Assembly: GCA_030537195.1 (NCBI GenBank)
Contig: JAUNOK010000016.1
Location: forward strand, 27,888-66,841
Reading direction: 5' to 3'
DNA length: 38,954 nucleotides
Source of the DNA: Eubacteriales bacterium
GTDB lineage: Bacteria > Bacillota > Clostridia > Lachnospirales > Lachnospiraceae
In this document: in pieces, positions 18,229 to 27,019 of the stretch
Layout of the letters: every line of letters begins with the position of its first letter
Position numbering within the stretch: the first letter of the stretch is position 1
Made by a program: the position numbers and the translations under genes
Notes under the pieces: generated by a model
Seen by the model: only the letters and a program-made list of their open reading frames with translations
What the model was told of the DNA's origin: nothing
The model's database searches: none

Positions 18229-19905
18229 TTATCCTAATATGAGCTTTTTCAAATGCTGTTCTTCAAAATCAGCAACACATACAGGCTTACCATAATAGTA
18301 TCCCTGAATATAATCTGCGCCAAGTTCCCTGACACACGAAAGCTCTTCCTTTGTCTCAACACCCTCAATACACACATGTAACCCCATCTCATGTGCCATC
18401 TTAATTATGAAACTGACCATAAGATAATTATTCTTAAGCTTATCTATGTCAGTTATAAATGACCTGTCAACCTTAACTATATCAAATGTTTTATCACGCA
18501 TATATCCATAGTTGGAATATCCTGTTCCAAAATCATCTATAGCAAGTCTGAAATCATTCTTTACAAATTCTTTAAATACCCGTTCAACTGCCGGAATCTG
18601 ATCCATCTCAATTGTCTCTGTTATCTCGAATACATAATGATTATTGGCTGCACTATATCTTCCAATATATTCAAGTACATCTTTCATTATATTACTCTTT
18701 ACAATCTGAACGAAAGACAGATTAATATGCATTACAAAGTCTGGAATATTAGTAATCCATCTGTTACATGCTTTGGCAGCAGAATCTATTATCCATCTTC
18801 CAAGAGGAATAATAAGTGCGCTTTCCTCAAGAAGCGAAATAAACTTATCTGGTCCCATAAATCCATATTTTGAACTGTTCCATCTTATAAGAGCCTCTGC
18901 TCCTGAGAGTCTGTCATTTTCCGGATTATATATCGGCTGAAAAAACAATTCAAATCCCTCAAAACCTTCGCTTATACATCTGCGAAGTTCATCCTGAATC
19001 CCAAGTTTCTTAATATATTCCATATAATTGGCAGCATCAAATATTTCACACCTATTCTTGCCATTAAGCTTGGCCGCATGAAGTGAAAATTTGGCATTCT
19101 TCAATAAATCACCAAAGCTGTCCCTTTCAGTATCAAATTCAGCTGCGCCAGCAGATATAGTAAAAAATATATCGTATTTTCTCTGCTCAATAACACGGTC
19201 AATTCTGTTTCTTATTCTTTTATAAAAATTCTTGGCCTGCTCAATATCATTCTCTATTGTATATGGCATAAATACAGCACATTCATCACCTGGCATTCTG
19301 AATATTCTGAGTGGTGTATCAATATACCTTCTTATTGTATCTGTAAGAATATTAAGAACTTCATCGCCAGTTTTAGCTCCATATTTCTCATTAAGTTCCT
19401 TAAAATTATCAACGCCAATAAGCATAAGGAAACCTCTTGAATGTCTGACTTTGCAGTATTCATTATATACATTTTCCAGAACTACTTCTCTATAAAGTCC
19501 GGTATTATTATCAAATCTGCTCTGTTTTCCTATCTCTGATATTCTTCCTATAAGATACTTTACTCCATGGCTTACAACATATTGTCCACGACAACTTATT
19601 GCCACATATGTTCCATCAACTGTTCTCCATCTGTATTCCAGATTATGTTCTTTCTTTTTTCCATTAAGTCCATCCTGAAGGTCTTCCATAAGCATATCAA
19701 TATCATCCGGATGAACTATACCTGCTAACTTAGCTGTAGCATTTTCAAATTCATTTGACTCAAATGCAAATACATCTGTAATCGACTTTGAATACACAGC
19801 CCTGTCATTAGTAAAATCAAATATATACAGATAATCATCTGTACATTGGCCAACAAGATAAAGGAAATATTTCATTTCCTCTAAGTCAAAATCTCGTCTA
19901 ATCAT
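18229..19905 (-). CDS. PAS - degenerate GGDEF - EAL protein, probable c-di-GMP phosphodiesterase
   Basis: About 558 aa with three domains: an N-terminal PAS-like sensor (about 20-125), a GGDEF domain (about 135-295) and an EAL domain (about 305-555). The GGDEF signature is PGDEC, so cyclase activity is doubtful and the domain may only bind nucleotide. The EAL signature is intact: EALIRW, HINLSF, EITET, DDFGTGYS, VKVDRSF, EGVET and QGYYYGKP supply the metal-binding and catalytic residues. No membrane segment is visible, so it is probably cytosolic. The longest frame opens with TTG at 19917; I chose ATG 19905 because GGGTG precedes it. Nothing nearby suggests a specific c-di-GMP target. Confidence 0.9.
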   Translation of the reverse strand: MIRRDFDLEEMKYFLYLVGQCTDDYLYIFDFTNDRAVYSKSITDVFAFESNEFENATAKLAGIVHPDDIDMLMEDLQDGLNGKKKEHNLEYRWRTVDGTYVAISCRGQYVVSHGVKYLIGRISEIGKQSRFDNNTGLYREVVLENVYNEYCKVRHSRGFLMLIGVDNFKELNEKYGAKTGDEVLNILTDTIRRYIDTPLRIFRMPGDECAVFMPYTIENDIEQAKNFYKRIRNRIDRVIEQRKYDIFFTISAGAAEFDTERDSFGDLLKNAKFSLHAAKLNGKNRCEIFDAANYMEYIKKLGIQDELRRCISEGFEGFELFFQPIYNPENDRLSGAEALIRWNSSKYGFMGPDKFISLLEESALIIPLGRWIIDSAAKACNRWITNIPDFVMHINLSFVQIVKSNIMKDVLEYIGRYSAANNHYVFEITETIEMDQIPAVERVFKEFVKNDFRLAIDDFGTGYSNYGYMRDKTFDIVKVDRSFITDIDKLKNNYLMVSFIIKMAHEMGLHVCIEGVETKEELSCVRELGADYIQGYYYGKPVCVADFEEQHLKKLILG

Positions 19906-19932
19906 AAAAACACCCAATACTTATAAAACATT

Positions 19933-21180
19933 CTACTGTCTTATCTGTCCCTCTCCGTATATAACATACTTAGTCGTTGTAAGTGCTTTAAGTCCCATCG
20001 GACCTCTTGCATGAAGTTTCTGTGTACTTATTCCTATCTCTGCTCCGAATCCGAATTCGAATCCATCAGAAAATCTAGTAGAAGCATTTACATATACACA
20101 TGCAGCGTCTATCTCATCAAGAAATCTGTTAGCATTATTATAATCTTTAGTAATTATTGACTCTGAATGACCTGTATTATATGTATTAATATGTTCTATT
20201 GCTTCATCAATGGAATCAACAGTCTTAACAGATATAATATAATCAAGATACTCCATTCCCCAGTCATCATCACTTGCCGGAACAATTCTTGAATCACACT
20301 GCATTGCATATTCATCTCCGCGTACTTCAACATTCTTTTCCTTAAGTGCATCAACAATAAGCGGAATTGCCTGCTTTGCTACAGCCTTATGAATAACTAA
20401 CGACTCGCACGCATTGCATACTCCGATTCTTGATGTCTTGGCATTATATATAACCTTGACAGCCATATCAATATCAGCATATTCATCAACATATACATGG
20501 CAGTTACCTGTACCTGTCTCAATTACAGGTACTGTACTGTTGTTAACAACATTCTTAATAAGACCAGCTCCTCCTCTTGGGATAATTACGTCAACATAAT
20601 CATTCATCTTCATAAGCTCGTTAACAAGTGCTCTGTCTGTATCTTTAATAAGATTGATAACATCAGGATTAATTCCGTTATCTGAAAGGGCCTTTGCAAT
20701 AACATCTGCTATCGCAATATTGGAATTAATAGAATCACTTCCACCTCTTAAGATACAGGCATTGCCAGACTTGAATGTAAGTCCGAATGCATCAGCAGTA
20801 ACATTAGGTCTTGACTCATATATAATCGCAACAACACCAAGTGGCACTCTCTTAGTTCCAATAACAAGCCCGTTAGGTCTTTTCTTCATTCCGGTAACTT
20901 CACCAACTGGGTCTTCAAGCCCTGTAAGAACTCTTATTCCATCTGCCATTGCATTAATTCTCTTAGCATCAAGTGTAAGCCTGTCAATAAGTGCAGGCTT
21001 CATTCCGTTAGCCTTAGCGTTAACAAGGTCTTTTTCATTAGCTGCAATTATAAGTTCTGCATTCGCAACAAGTGCGTCAGCAACTGCCTCAAGTGCCTTA
21101 TTTTTCTCATCTATTCCAAGCTTTGCAAGATATCTTGATGCCTTCTTAGCCTTAATTCCAATCTGCTCAAGTGATTCCAT
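19933..21180 (-). CDS. proA: Gamma-glutamyl phosphate reductase
   Basis: NADPH-dependent reduction of gamma-glutamyl phosphate to glutamate semialdehyde, the second step of proline synthesis. The 415-aa aldehyde-dehydrogenase-superfamily protein has its active-site cysteine in RIGVCNACE (Cys255), plus [21 protein letters not shown] and the C-terminal [21 protein letters not shown] motif. ATG start with a perfect AAGGAGGGAG ribosome-binding site. The start overlaps the stop of the upstream cyclo-ligase gene (TAATG), indicating coupling. proB lies three genes upstream in the same direction. Confidence 0.97.
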   Translation of the reverse strand: MESLEQIGIKAKKASRYLAKLGIDEKNKALEAVADALVANAELIIAANEKDLVNAKANGMKPALIDRLTLDAKRINAMADGIRVLTGLEDPVGEVTGMKKRPNGLVIGTKRVPLGVVAIIYESRPNVTADAFGLTFKSGNACILRGGSDSINSNIAIADVIAKALSDNGINPDVINLIKDTDRALVNELMKMNDYVDVIIPRGGAGLIKNVVNNSTVPVIETGTGNCHVYVDEYADIDMAVKVIYNAKTSRIGVCNACESLVIHKAVAKQAIPLIVDALKEKNVEVRGDEYAMQCDSRIVPASDDDWGMEYLDYIISVKTVDSIDEAIEHINTYNTGHSESIITKDYNNANRFLDEIDAACVYVNASTRFSDGFEFGFGAEIGISTQKLHARGPMGLKALTTTKYVIYGEGQIRQ

Positions 21181-21740
21181 TAATTCTCCCTCCTTATAAA
21201 CTGTGTCTGTGTAATAATATAGTCCGGCTTCAGATCATGTTCCTCATAAGGAATACTCTCTAATAACTGGAAATCAAATGCAAGTGCTGCCTTAACAAAT
21301 GTATTATCATCTGATAAGTATCTGTCATAAAATCCACCGCCATAACCAATTCTGTGAAAATCATAATCAAATGCAAGTCCAGGCATAATAAAAAGTCCGC
21401 TTCTTATCTCTGTCTTCTTACATGAATCTGACGGTTCCATAATTCCCATATAACCACTGACAAGGTCGTTCTCATCTGATACACGATAGAATTCCATATG
21501 TGTCTTTGATAAAACTCTCGGAGCATATACTTTCTTACCATCAGTTAGGCACTGTGAAAGAAGCATATATGTATCAACTTCCCTGTTATAACTGATATAT
21601 AAAAAAACATTTTCAGCATTTTTATAAATGTCCGATTTCTTCAATCTGTCAATTATAAGTCTGCTCTGTATCTTGACATCCTCATCTGATAATCTCTGCC
21701 TGTAACTCTTAATAAGCTGGCGCACTTCATTCTTATCCAT
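21180..21740 (-). CDS. 5-formyltetrahydrofolate cyclo-ligase
   Basis: Converts 5-formyl-THF to 5,10-methenyl-THF using ATP. The 186-aa protein has an N-terminal basic segment ([11 protein letters not shown]), the [23 protein letters not shown] signature near residues 120-145, and [25 protein letters not shown] at the C terminus, all typical of the family. ATG start directly abuts the stop of the DUF896 gene (TAGATG) and overlaps proA by one base at the other end. Its place between proB and proA is probably convenience of the operon rather than shared chemistry. Confidence 0.94.
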   Translation of the reverse strand: MDKNEVRQLIKSYRQRLSDEDVKIQSRLIIDRLKKSDIYKNAENVFLYISYNREVDTYMLLSQCLTDGKKVYAPRVLSKTHMEFYRVSDENDLVSGYMGIMEPSDSCKKTEIRSGLFIMPGLAFDYDFHRIGYGGGFYDRYLSDDNTFVKAALAFDFQLLESIPYEEHDLKPDYIITQTQFIRREN

Positions 21741-21995
21741 CTAGTTGCCTTTCTGTGCCTGTTCCTCTGCCAATCTCTTCATCTTCTCTTCATGTCTTTC
21801 TTTGACATCTATCATAGAACCATCAGGATTCTGAATCTTAATAGATTCTAACTGTCCCCTTAAGTTCTCTCTGAACGCTTTAATATAATCAGCTCTTAAC
21901 TGTTTCTGCTCTGCAGCTTCAGCTTCTGTAAGCCCTTCTGCTTTAGATTTATGATAAAGCTCATTAATTCTTTCTATTGTTTTCTCTGTAACCAT
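21741..21995 (-). CDS. DUF896 (YnzC/YaaT-like UPF0291) small protein
   Basis: An 84-aa soluble protein of the DUF896/UPF0291 family, widespread in Firmicutes (B. subtilis YnzC type). The signature is ERINELYHKSKAEGLTEAE followed by EQKQLRADYIKAFRENLRGQL, a helical hairpin, then the short IQNPDGSMID turn. A highly charged tail ends the protein. Function is unsettled; a link with stress or the SOS response has been reported for relatives. ATG start with an AGAGG ribosome-binding site, 14 bases after the unknown 381-aa gene. Confidence 0.92.
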   Translation of the reverse strand: MVTEKTIERINELYHKSKAEGLTEAEAAEQKQLRADYIKAFRENLRGQLESIKIQNPDGSMIDVKERHEEKMKRLAEEQAQKGN

Positions 21996-22009
21996 AAAAA
22001 CCTCTGTTG

Positions 22010-23155
22010 TTAATTAGTAAATATAATCAAATCATTGCCGCTTTCAACACAACTGTTATATACAGCTTTAGTTGAAAACATCGGATGATGAAGTTCCGAT
22101 ATTCTGTATGCCTCAATATATTCAGATGCTTTCTTTATAAAAAAGAATCTGTGTTTCATTCTTGTAATAATAACAATATCATTCATCATATATTTAAAAT
22201 TCATATCTGAATGAAGCCTGTACTCTGCTTTCTGGGTATTAAGATTAATAAAGCATGTGCTCTTGTCTTCATTCTTAAGTATATAAGGAGTATCGTTGAT
22301 AATATATGTAAAACTTAAGTCCATTGCATGTTCAACATTATTGTTAAGTCTTACCTGTTTAACCTTCGTTGCTGCATCATATATTACAATCTCCTCTGAC
22401 TGGCTCTGAAAATTATATTTGGAATAAATAATCTTCCCCGCACAGGCTTTAATATATGGAAATGTTGTATCTTTATCAGAAACGTCCAGCTCCTCCATAG
22501 TAATCATCTGTCCGTTAAAGGATATCTCAGATACAAACTGCTTGGCATTAAGAATTGCTATCTTCTCATCATTATGAGAATCATCTGATATAAGCCTGTC
22601 AGCTCCGAACTTAATCACACAGTTATTACCACCTGTAGGAAGGACCTTGTATATACCCAGGTTCTTTACAAATGTATCACTCAGGTCATTGTCTGATTCA
22701 GAATTAATATCATGTAAAAATATATCTATAAGTTTTCCATTCGCATCAAGCTTCTCAACAAAAAAATAGTTGGAATCCATTACAAATATATAATATCTTA
22801 ACTTCTGTGAAATATCGGTGTTATCTATCTCCATACTGAATACAGCTTCATTCTCATCAGTATCGAACATAAACCTGTATACAGTAAGAAGTGTACGGCT
22901 TTCAGTCACTGATTCCAGTGATGTAAAGAACATATAATTTCTTTCAAGGCATGCATACCTTACTTTGCAGAAATGATACTTCTTAACCTGTGACGCCACT
23001 TCATACTTCTCATTAGTTGCTGCATTAAGAATAAAATATTTCTTTCCCTGAAGTCCCTGATACTGATAATTATCATCTGTTATCTGCATTAAAAGTCTGT
23101 CATTAATTGGAAAAAAAATTCCCTTCTCCGAATTCTTCATCAGCTTAATATCCAT
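22010..23155 (-). CDS. Unrecognised 381-aa protein, possibly beta-propeller-like
   Basis: I do not recognise this protein. It has no signal peptide, membrane segment or cysteine-rich motif. The sequence alternates short hydrophobic/aromatic strands with polar turns (for example RYYIFVMDSNYFFVEKL and IIYSKYNFQSQSEEIVIYD), the pattern of an all-beta repeat protein such as a propeller. Runs like TPYILKNEDKSTCFINLN fit blade edges. The longest frame opens with TTG at 23179; ATG 23155 is preceded by GGGAGGT at ideal spacing, so I chose it. It lies 40 bases after proB and 14 before the DUF896 gene, inside the proline operon. Confidence 0.75.
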   Translation of the reverse strand: MDIKLMKNSEKGIFFPINDRLLMQITDDNYQYQGLQGKKYFILNAATNEKYEVASQVKKYHFCKVRYACLERNYMFFTSLESVTESRTLLTVYRFMFDTDENEAVFSMEIDNTDISQKLRYYIFVMDSNYFFVEKLDANGKLIDIFLHDINSESDNDLSDTFVKNLGIYKVLPTGGNNCVIKFGADRLISDDSHNDEKIAILNAKQFVSEISFNGQMITMEELDVSDKDTTFPYIKACAGKIIYSKYNFQSQSEEIVIYDAATKVKQVRLNNNVEHAMDLSFTYIINDTPYILKNEDKSTCFINLNTQKAEYRLHSDMNFKYMMNDIVIITRMKHRFFFIKKASEYIEAYRISELHHPMFSTKAVYNSCVESGNDLIIFTN

Positions 23156-23195
23156 GTATGACCTCCCATTGTTGTGCAAGTAATATCCAGTCTTT

Positions 23196-24047
23196 CTAGT
23201 CTATAAGTGACATCAGATCAAAATCAGATGCCCTGTGATTCAAGAACAGTGTTCCAACATTCTCTCCAGCCATAACCCTGATAATATTATCAACATCATT
23301 ACCGTTAGTAATAATCATATCTGCCCCCGACAGTGTTGCAATCTTTCCTGCGATAAGCTTGGTTGTCATACCGCCAGTCCCCATATTACTGCCGGATGAG
23401 CCTTTGCCCATTCCCATAAGCTTATCATCAATCTCATATACAGTCTCAACGAACTTTGCATTAGGATTAGTGTTCGGATCGTCTGTATACAAGCCATCAA
23501 TATCAGATAACAGAACAAGAAGGTCTGCTCCGATAATTGATGCAACAATTGCTGAAAGTCTGTCATTATCTCCAAAAGCCTGCAGCTGTTCAATCTCATA
23601 AGTTGATACTGTATCATTCTCATTAACGATTGGCACTGCGCCGAGCTTTAAGATTTCGTTAAATGTATTCTGTGCGTTAGTTCTGTTCACATCATTAACG
23701 ATAGTATTCTTAGTAAGAAGAACCTGTGATGCAACCGCACCATACTCTGCAAATATCTTCTGGTAAACCATCATTAACTTAGCCTGTCCTATTGAAGCAC
23801 AGGCCTGTTTTACAGGAAGCTCTGTAGGTCTGTCATTAAGTCCTATAACAGCCCTTCCTACGGCTATTGCACCGGAAGAAACAAGTACTACATCCTTGCC
23901 TGAATTCTTAATATCAATAAGGATTCTTACAAGTTTTTCGATTTTCAGAAGGTCTAATCTTCCTGTCTGCTCATGCATAAGTGATGATGAACCTATCTTT
24001 ATAACAATTCTTTTCTTGTCTTTTATAAATTCTCTATAATTCCCCAT
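23196..24047 (-). CDS. proB: Glutamate 5-kinase, catalytic domain only
   Basis: Phosphorylates glutamate to gamma-glutamyl phosphate, the first and usually proline-inhibited step of proline synthesis. The 283-aa protein has the amino-acid-kinase motifs VIKIGSSSL, VLVSSGAIAVGR, PIVNENDTVST, GDNDRLSAIVA, LLSDIDGLYT and GTGGMTTKL. It stops after the kinase domain and lacks the C-terminal PUA domain (about 100 aa) found in E. coli ProB; short versions are common in Clostridia. ATG start with a TGGAG ribosome-binding site. It appears to begin a transcript running into proA. Confidence 0.95.
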   Translation of the reverse strand: MGNYREFIKDKKRIVIKIGSSSLMHEQTGRLDLLKIEKLVRILIDIKNSGKDVVLVSSGAIAVGRAVIGLNDRPTELPVKQACASIGQAKLMMVYQKIFAEYGAVASQVLLTKNTIVNDVNRTNAQNTFNEILKLGAVPIVNENDTVSTYEIEQLQAFGDNDRLSAIVASIIGADLLVLLSDIDGLYTDDPNTNPNAKFVETVYEIDDKLMGMGKGSSGSNMGTGGMTTKLIAGKIATLSGADMIITNGNDVDNIIRVMAGENVGTLFLNHRASDFDLMSLID

Positions 24048-24058
24048 ATTCTATATCT

Positions 24059-24081
24059 CCAGTAAAAAATTCAAATACTGG
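24059..24081 (-). promoter_or_regulatory. Leader hairpin overlapping the proB ribosome-binding site
   Basis: On the minus strand CCAGTA (24076-24081) can pair with TACTGG (24059-24064), with an 11-base U-rich loop. The right arm contains the TGG of the TGGAG ribosome-binding site, and the left arm lies at the +1 predicted from the promoter at 24085-24113. A 6-bp stem with a long AU-rich loop is only modestly stable. Confidence 0.35.
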
Positions 24082-24084
24082 TCT

Positions 24085-24113
24085 ATTTTACTATATTTAA
24101 ATCAAAAAGTCCA
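24085..24113 (-). promoter_or_regulatory. Candidate promoter of the proB operon
   Basis: Minus-strand TGGACT (24108-24113), 17-base spacer, TAAAAT (24085-24090), 38 bases upstream of the proB start. Matches to sigma-A consensus are 4/6 and 5/6. It lies in the 87-base gap after the COG2509 flavoprotein gene, where I see no terminator. Confidence 0.42.
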
Positions 24114-24134
24114 TATTAAGCCATACCAGCGGTC

Positions 24135-25763
24135 TCACACAGCCATATGCTCCGCAACCTTGACACCGTCAACCGCTGCAGACGTTATGCCTCCGGCATA
24201 TCCTGCACCCTCACCACACGGATACAGTCCACAAACAGATGTGCTTACAAGTTCATCATTTCTTATTATTCTTACAGGGCTTGATGTTCTGCTCTCAACG
24301 CCCGAAAGTACAGCATCTTCCCTGTCAAAATCATGTATGAATCTTGAAAATCCATGCACACCTTCAACAACTGAATCTGCTACATAAGAAGGCAGAACAT
24401 TTCTTAAGTTTGCAAATGTGTACTCGCCCTTTATACATGGTTTAACTTCTCCCAATTCTGTTGTTGGTATATTTTTCTCAAAATCCCCGAATAACTGTAC
24501 AGGAACTTTTCCTTTTCCTTCAGCATAAGCATCTGTTTCTAACTGTCTCTGGAATTTTATTCCGTCAAGCACTCCATGTCCGAAATCATCAGGTCCGACT
24601 GTAACAATTATTGCTGAGTTGGCATTGCGGGAATCACGCCCTGAATAGCTCATTCCATTAACGCATGTCCTGCCGTTCTCTGATGAAGCATTAACAACAT
24701 AACCGCCCGGACACATGCAGAACGAATACACGCCGCGCTCCTTATCCGTGTTCTTAGTCTTATAAGTAACCTTATAATCAGCCGCCGGAAGCTCATATGC
24801 TGCATCCGCATAGGCATTATAATTAATCATTCCCTGAGGATGTTCTATTCTTACTCCAACTGCAAAAGGCTTCGGCTCCATATCTATATTCTCATTGTGA
24901 AGATATTCAAATGTATCTCTTGAACTATGCCCTATGGCAAGACACACTCTGCTGCATTTTCTTGTATGTTCACCATCTTTGTCAGCTATGACAACACCAC
25001 ATACCTTCCCGTCCTTAATATCAATCTTTTTAAGACAGCTTCCGAAATTAACCTCACCGCCAAGCGCGGTAATATGCTGTCTCATATTCTTAATAACAAC
25101 CGCAAGCACATCAGTTCCTATGTGTGGCTTATTGACATACAGAATCTCTTCTGATGCGCCAAACTTTACAAAACTTTGCAATACATATCTTATTCTTCCA
25201 AATGTATCTGAAATCTGTGTGTTAAGCTTTCCATCCGAAAATGTTCCTGCTCCGCCTTCGCCAAACTGTACATTGCACTCTGTATCAAGCTCACCTGTCT
25301 CCCAGAACTGTGCAACCTTCTTAGTTCTTGTATCAACATCCTGACCTCGTTCATACACAACAGGCTTAAGCCCGGCTTTGGCAAGTTCCAAAGCACAGAA
25401 AATCCCTGCCGGTCCAAACCCGATAACTACAGGTCTGTCATCTTCATTTATATTATCTGCCGCAGAAACAGGAAACTTATAAACAACCCTTTTAGACATA
25501 ACCGCATTCTTACAGCCTGATTTCTTAAGTACATTTTCAAGCTTTTCTTCCCTGCCGGAACACACCACCTTATACACTTCAACACTGTATATATACATAA
25601 CCTGAGGCTTGTGTCTGCAGTCAAGTGACCTTTTTGCTATCTCATAATCAACCTGTGCATCTTTTCCAAGTCTTAATTCTTTTCTTATGATTCCCTCTAA
25701 AAATGCTGCATCTTTATCGGGAGATATCTTTATATTACTAATCTTAATACATTTCTTTTCCAT
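24135..25763 (-). CDS. FAD-dependent dehydrogenase-like protein (COG2509)
   Basis: A 542-aa flavoprotein of the uncharacterised COG2509 type. The N-terminal region of about 100 residues is rich in Lys, Val and Cys (including SLDCRHKP). The Rossmann motif GFGPAG (115-120) follows, with the acidic end of strand 2 in VVYERG. The family-specific GEGGAGTFSDGKL (168-180) comes next. A late GEGAGYAGGITSAAVDG motif contacts FAD. No metal-cluster motif is complete. The natural electron donor and substrate are unknown. ATG start with an AGGAA ribosome-binding site, 5 bases after another flavoprotein gene, so the pair is co-expressed. Confidence 0.88.
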   Translation of the reverse strand: MEKKCIKISNIKISPDKDAAFLEGIIRKELRLGKDAQVDYEIAKRSLDCRHKPQVMYIYSVEVYKVVCSGREEKLENVLKKSGCKNAVMSKRVVYKFPVSAADNINEDDRPVVIGFGPAGIFCALELAKAGLKPVVYERGQDVDTRTKKVAQFWETGELDTECNVQFGEGGAGTFSDGKLNTQISDTFGRIRYVLQSFVKFGASEEILYVNKPHIGTDVLAVVIKNMRQHITALGGEVNFGSCLKKIDIKDGKVCGVVIADKDGEHTRKCSRVCLAIGHSSRDTFEYLHNENIDMEPKPFAVGVRIEHPQGMINYNAYADAAYELPAADYKVTYKTKNTDKERGVYSFCMCPGGYVVNASSENGRTCVNGMSYSGRDSRNANSAIIVTVGPDDFGHGVLDGIKFQRQLETDAYAEGKGKVPVQLFGDFEKNIPTTELGEVKPCIKGEYTFANLRNVLPSYVADSVVEGVHGFSRFIHDFDREDAVLSGVESRTSSPVRIIRNDELVSTSVCGLYPCGEGAGYAGGITSAAVDGVKVAEHMAV

Positions 25764-25768
25764 TATTC

Positions 25769-27013
25769 TTATTCCTGTACGTTACAATAATTACATGCTG
25801 ACTCTGCAGCAACAGCACCGCTGCTCCATGCCCATTGAAGGTTATAACCTCCGCATTTGCCATCTATATCCACAAGTTCCCCGGCAAAGAATATTCCCGG
25901 ATTATTAACCGATTCAAGATTCTCATTCAGTTCTGATACATCCACACCGCCCTGGCAGACCTGTGCATAATCATTACCTTTATATCCTGTTATATGGTAG
26001 CGGAGAGATTTCATATGTTTTGCAAGTTTCTGGCATATGTCGTCATCTACATCAGAAGCCGAGGAATTACCTTCAATTCCGATATCCTTACATATCATCA
26101 TTACAAGTTTCTTATTAAACATTCCCGAAAGACTTTCACTTACAGACTGATGTTTTCTTGTATTAACAGCACATTTTAACATTGATACAAGTTCATCTTC
26201 TTTAATATCTGCTGCCACATCAACCAATGCTTCAACCTTACGGCCTTCTTCCATCGCCCTGACAGCAAAACGGCTCACCTGAAAAACAGGAATCCCTGAT
26301 ATTCCGTAATCAGTAAACTGAATCTCACCAGTATCCTCAGCAACCACTCTGCCTGCTGCCATAATCTTAACAGTACCAGCTGCTCTTACACCTGCAGCAA
26401 GCTTCATATTCTTCTTGTCCGATTCAAGCGCCGTAAGAGCCGGCAGAGGCTTAACAACCCTTATTCCAAGTTTCTTAACAAGCTTATATCCGCTTCCGTC
26501 AGAACCGGAAGCCGGTGAAGCCGCCGAACCACATGCAAATATCACTGTCTTAGTCTTAATTGTATTAGTCTTTGCACCCTCAAGCTGTAACACATACTCG
26601 CTGCCAGCTCTGTCAATTCTTTTAACAGATGTCTCAAAGAAAACTGGAATATCAAGCTCCTGTATCTTTCCTGTAAGTGCCAGTGCCACAGAGACCGCCA
26701 TCTCTGACCTCGGATACAGATATCCGTTTCGTTCTTTCTTATATACACTTAATCCCTCAAAAAAATGTATCGTATCATCAACATTAAACCTGTTAATAAT
26801 CCCCACCGCATAATCTGCATTATTATTCTGGTACATTTCCTTAGTCATAAATGTATTGGAGAAATTACATTTGCCATTGCCCGTCTTTAATATCTTGGTT
26901 CCAAGCTTTGCTGTGTGTTCAATAATCACAGTCTGCATATTATTCTCTTTACATTGTATGGCAGCCATCATTCCGGCTGCGCCTCCGCCTATAACCACAC
27001 AATCAAAACTCAT
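25769..27013 (-). CDS. HI0933-like/BaiN-type NAD(P)/FAD oxidoreductase (COG2081)
   Basis: A 414-aa flavoprotein of the HI0933/YhiN family. The FAD-binding GGGAAG (9-14), GTKILKTGNGKCNFSN (about 37-52) and the C-terminal VNNPGIFFAGELVDIDGKCGGYN motif are diagnostic. The Clostridium scindens member BaiN was reported to act on bile-acid intermediates, but most members are uncharacterised and orthology here cannot be judged from sequence alone. ATG start with a GAGGATTAG ribosome-binding site. Only 6 bases separate it from the GH43 gene upstream, so read-through from the sugar operon is possible. Confidence 0.9.
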   Translation of the reverse strand: MSFDCVVIGGGAAGMMAAIQCKENNMQTVIIEHTAKLGTKILKTGNGKCNFSNTFMTKEMYQNNNADYAVGIINRFNVDDTIHFFEGLSVYKKERNGYLYPRSEMAVSVALALTGKIQELDIPVFFETSVKRIDRAGSEYVLQLEGAKTNTIKTKTVIFACGSAASPASGSDGSGYKLVKKLGIRVVKPLPALTALESDKKNMKLAAGVRAAGTVKIMAAGRVVAEDTGEIQFTDYGISGIPVFQVSRFAVRAMEEGRKVEALVDVAADIKEDELVSMLKCAVNTRKHQSVSESLSGMFNKKLVMMICKDIGIEGNSSASDVDDDICQKLAKHMKSLRYHITGYKGNDYAQVCQGGVDVSELNENLESVNNPGIFFAGELVDIDGKCGGYNLQWAWSSGAVAAESACNYCNVQE

Positions 27014-27019
27014 AAAATT

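Noticed and set aside
24048-24134. T-box or other tRNA-sensing leader ahead of proB
   Set aside because: The gap is only 87 bases, with no T-box sequence and no terminator; too short for the element.
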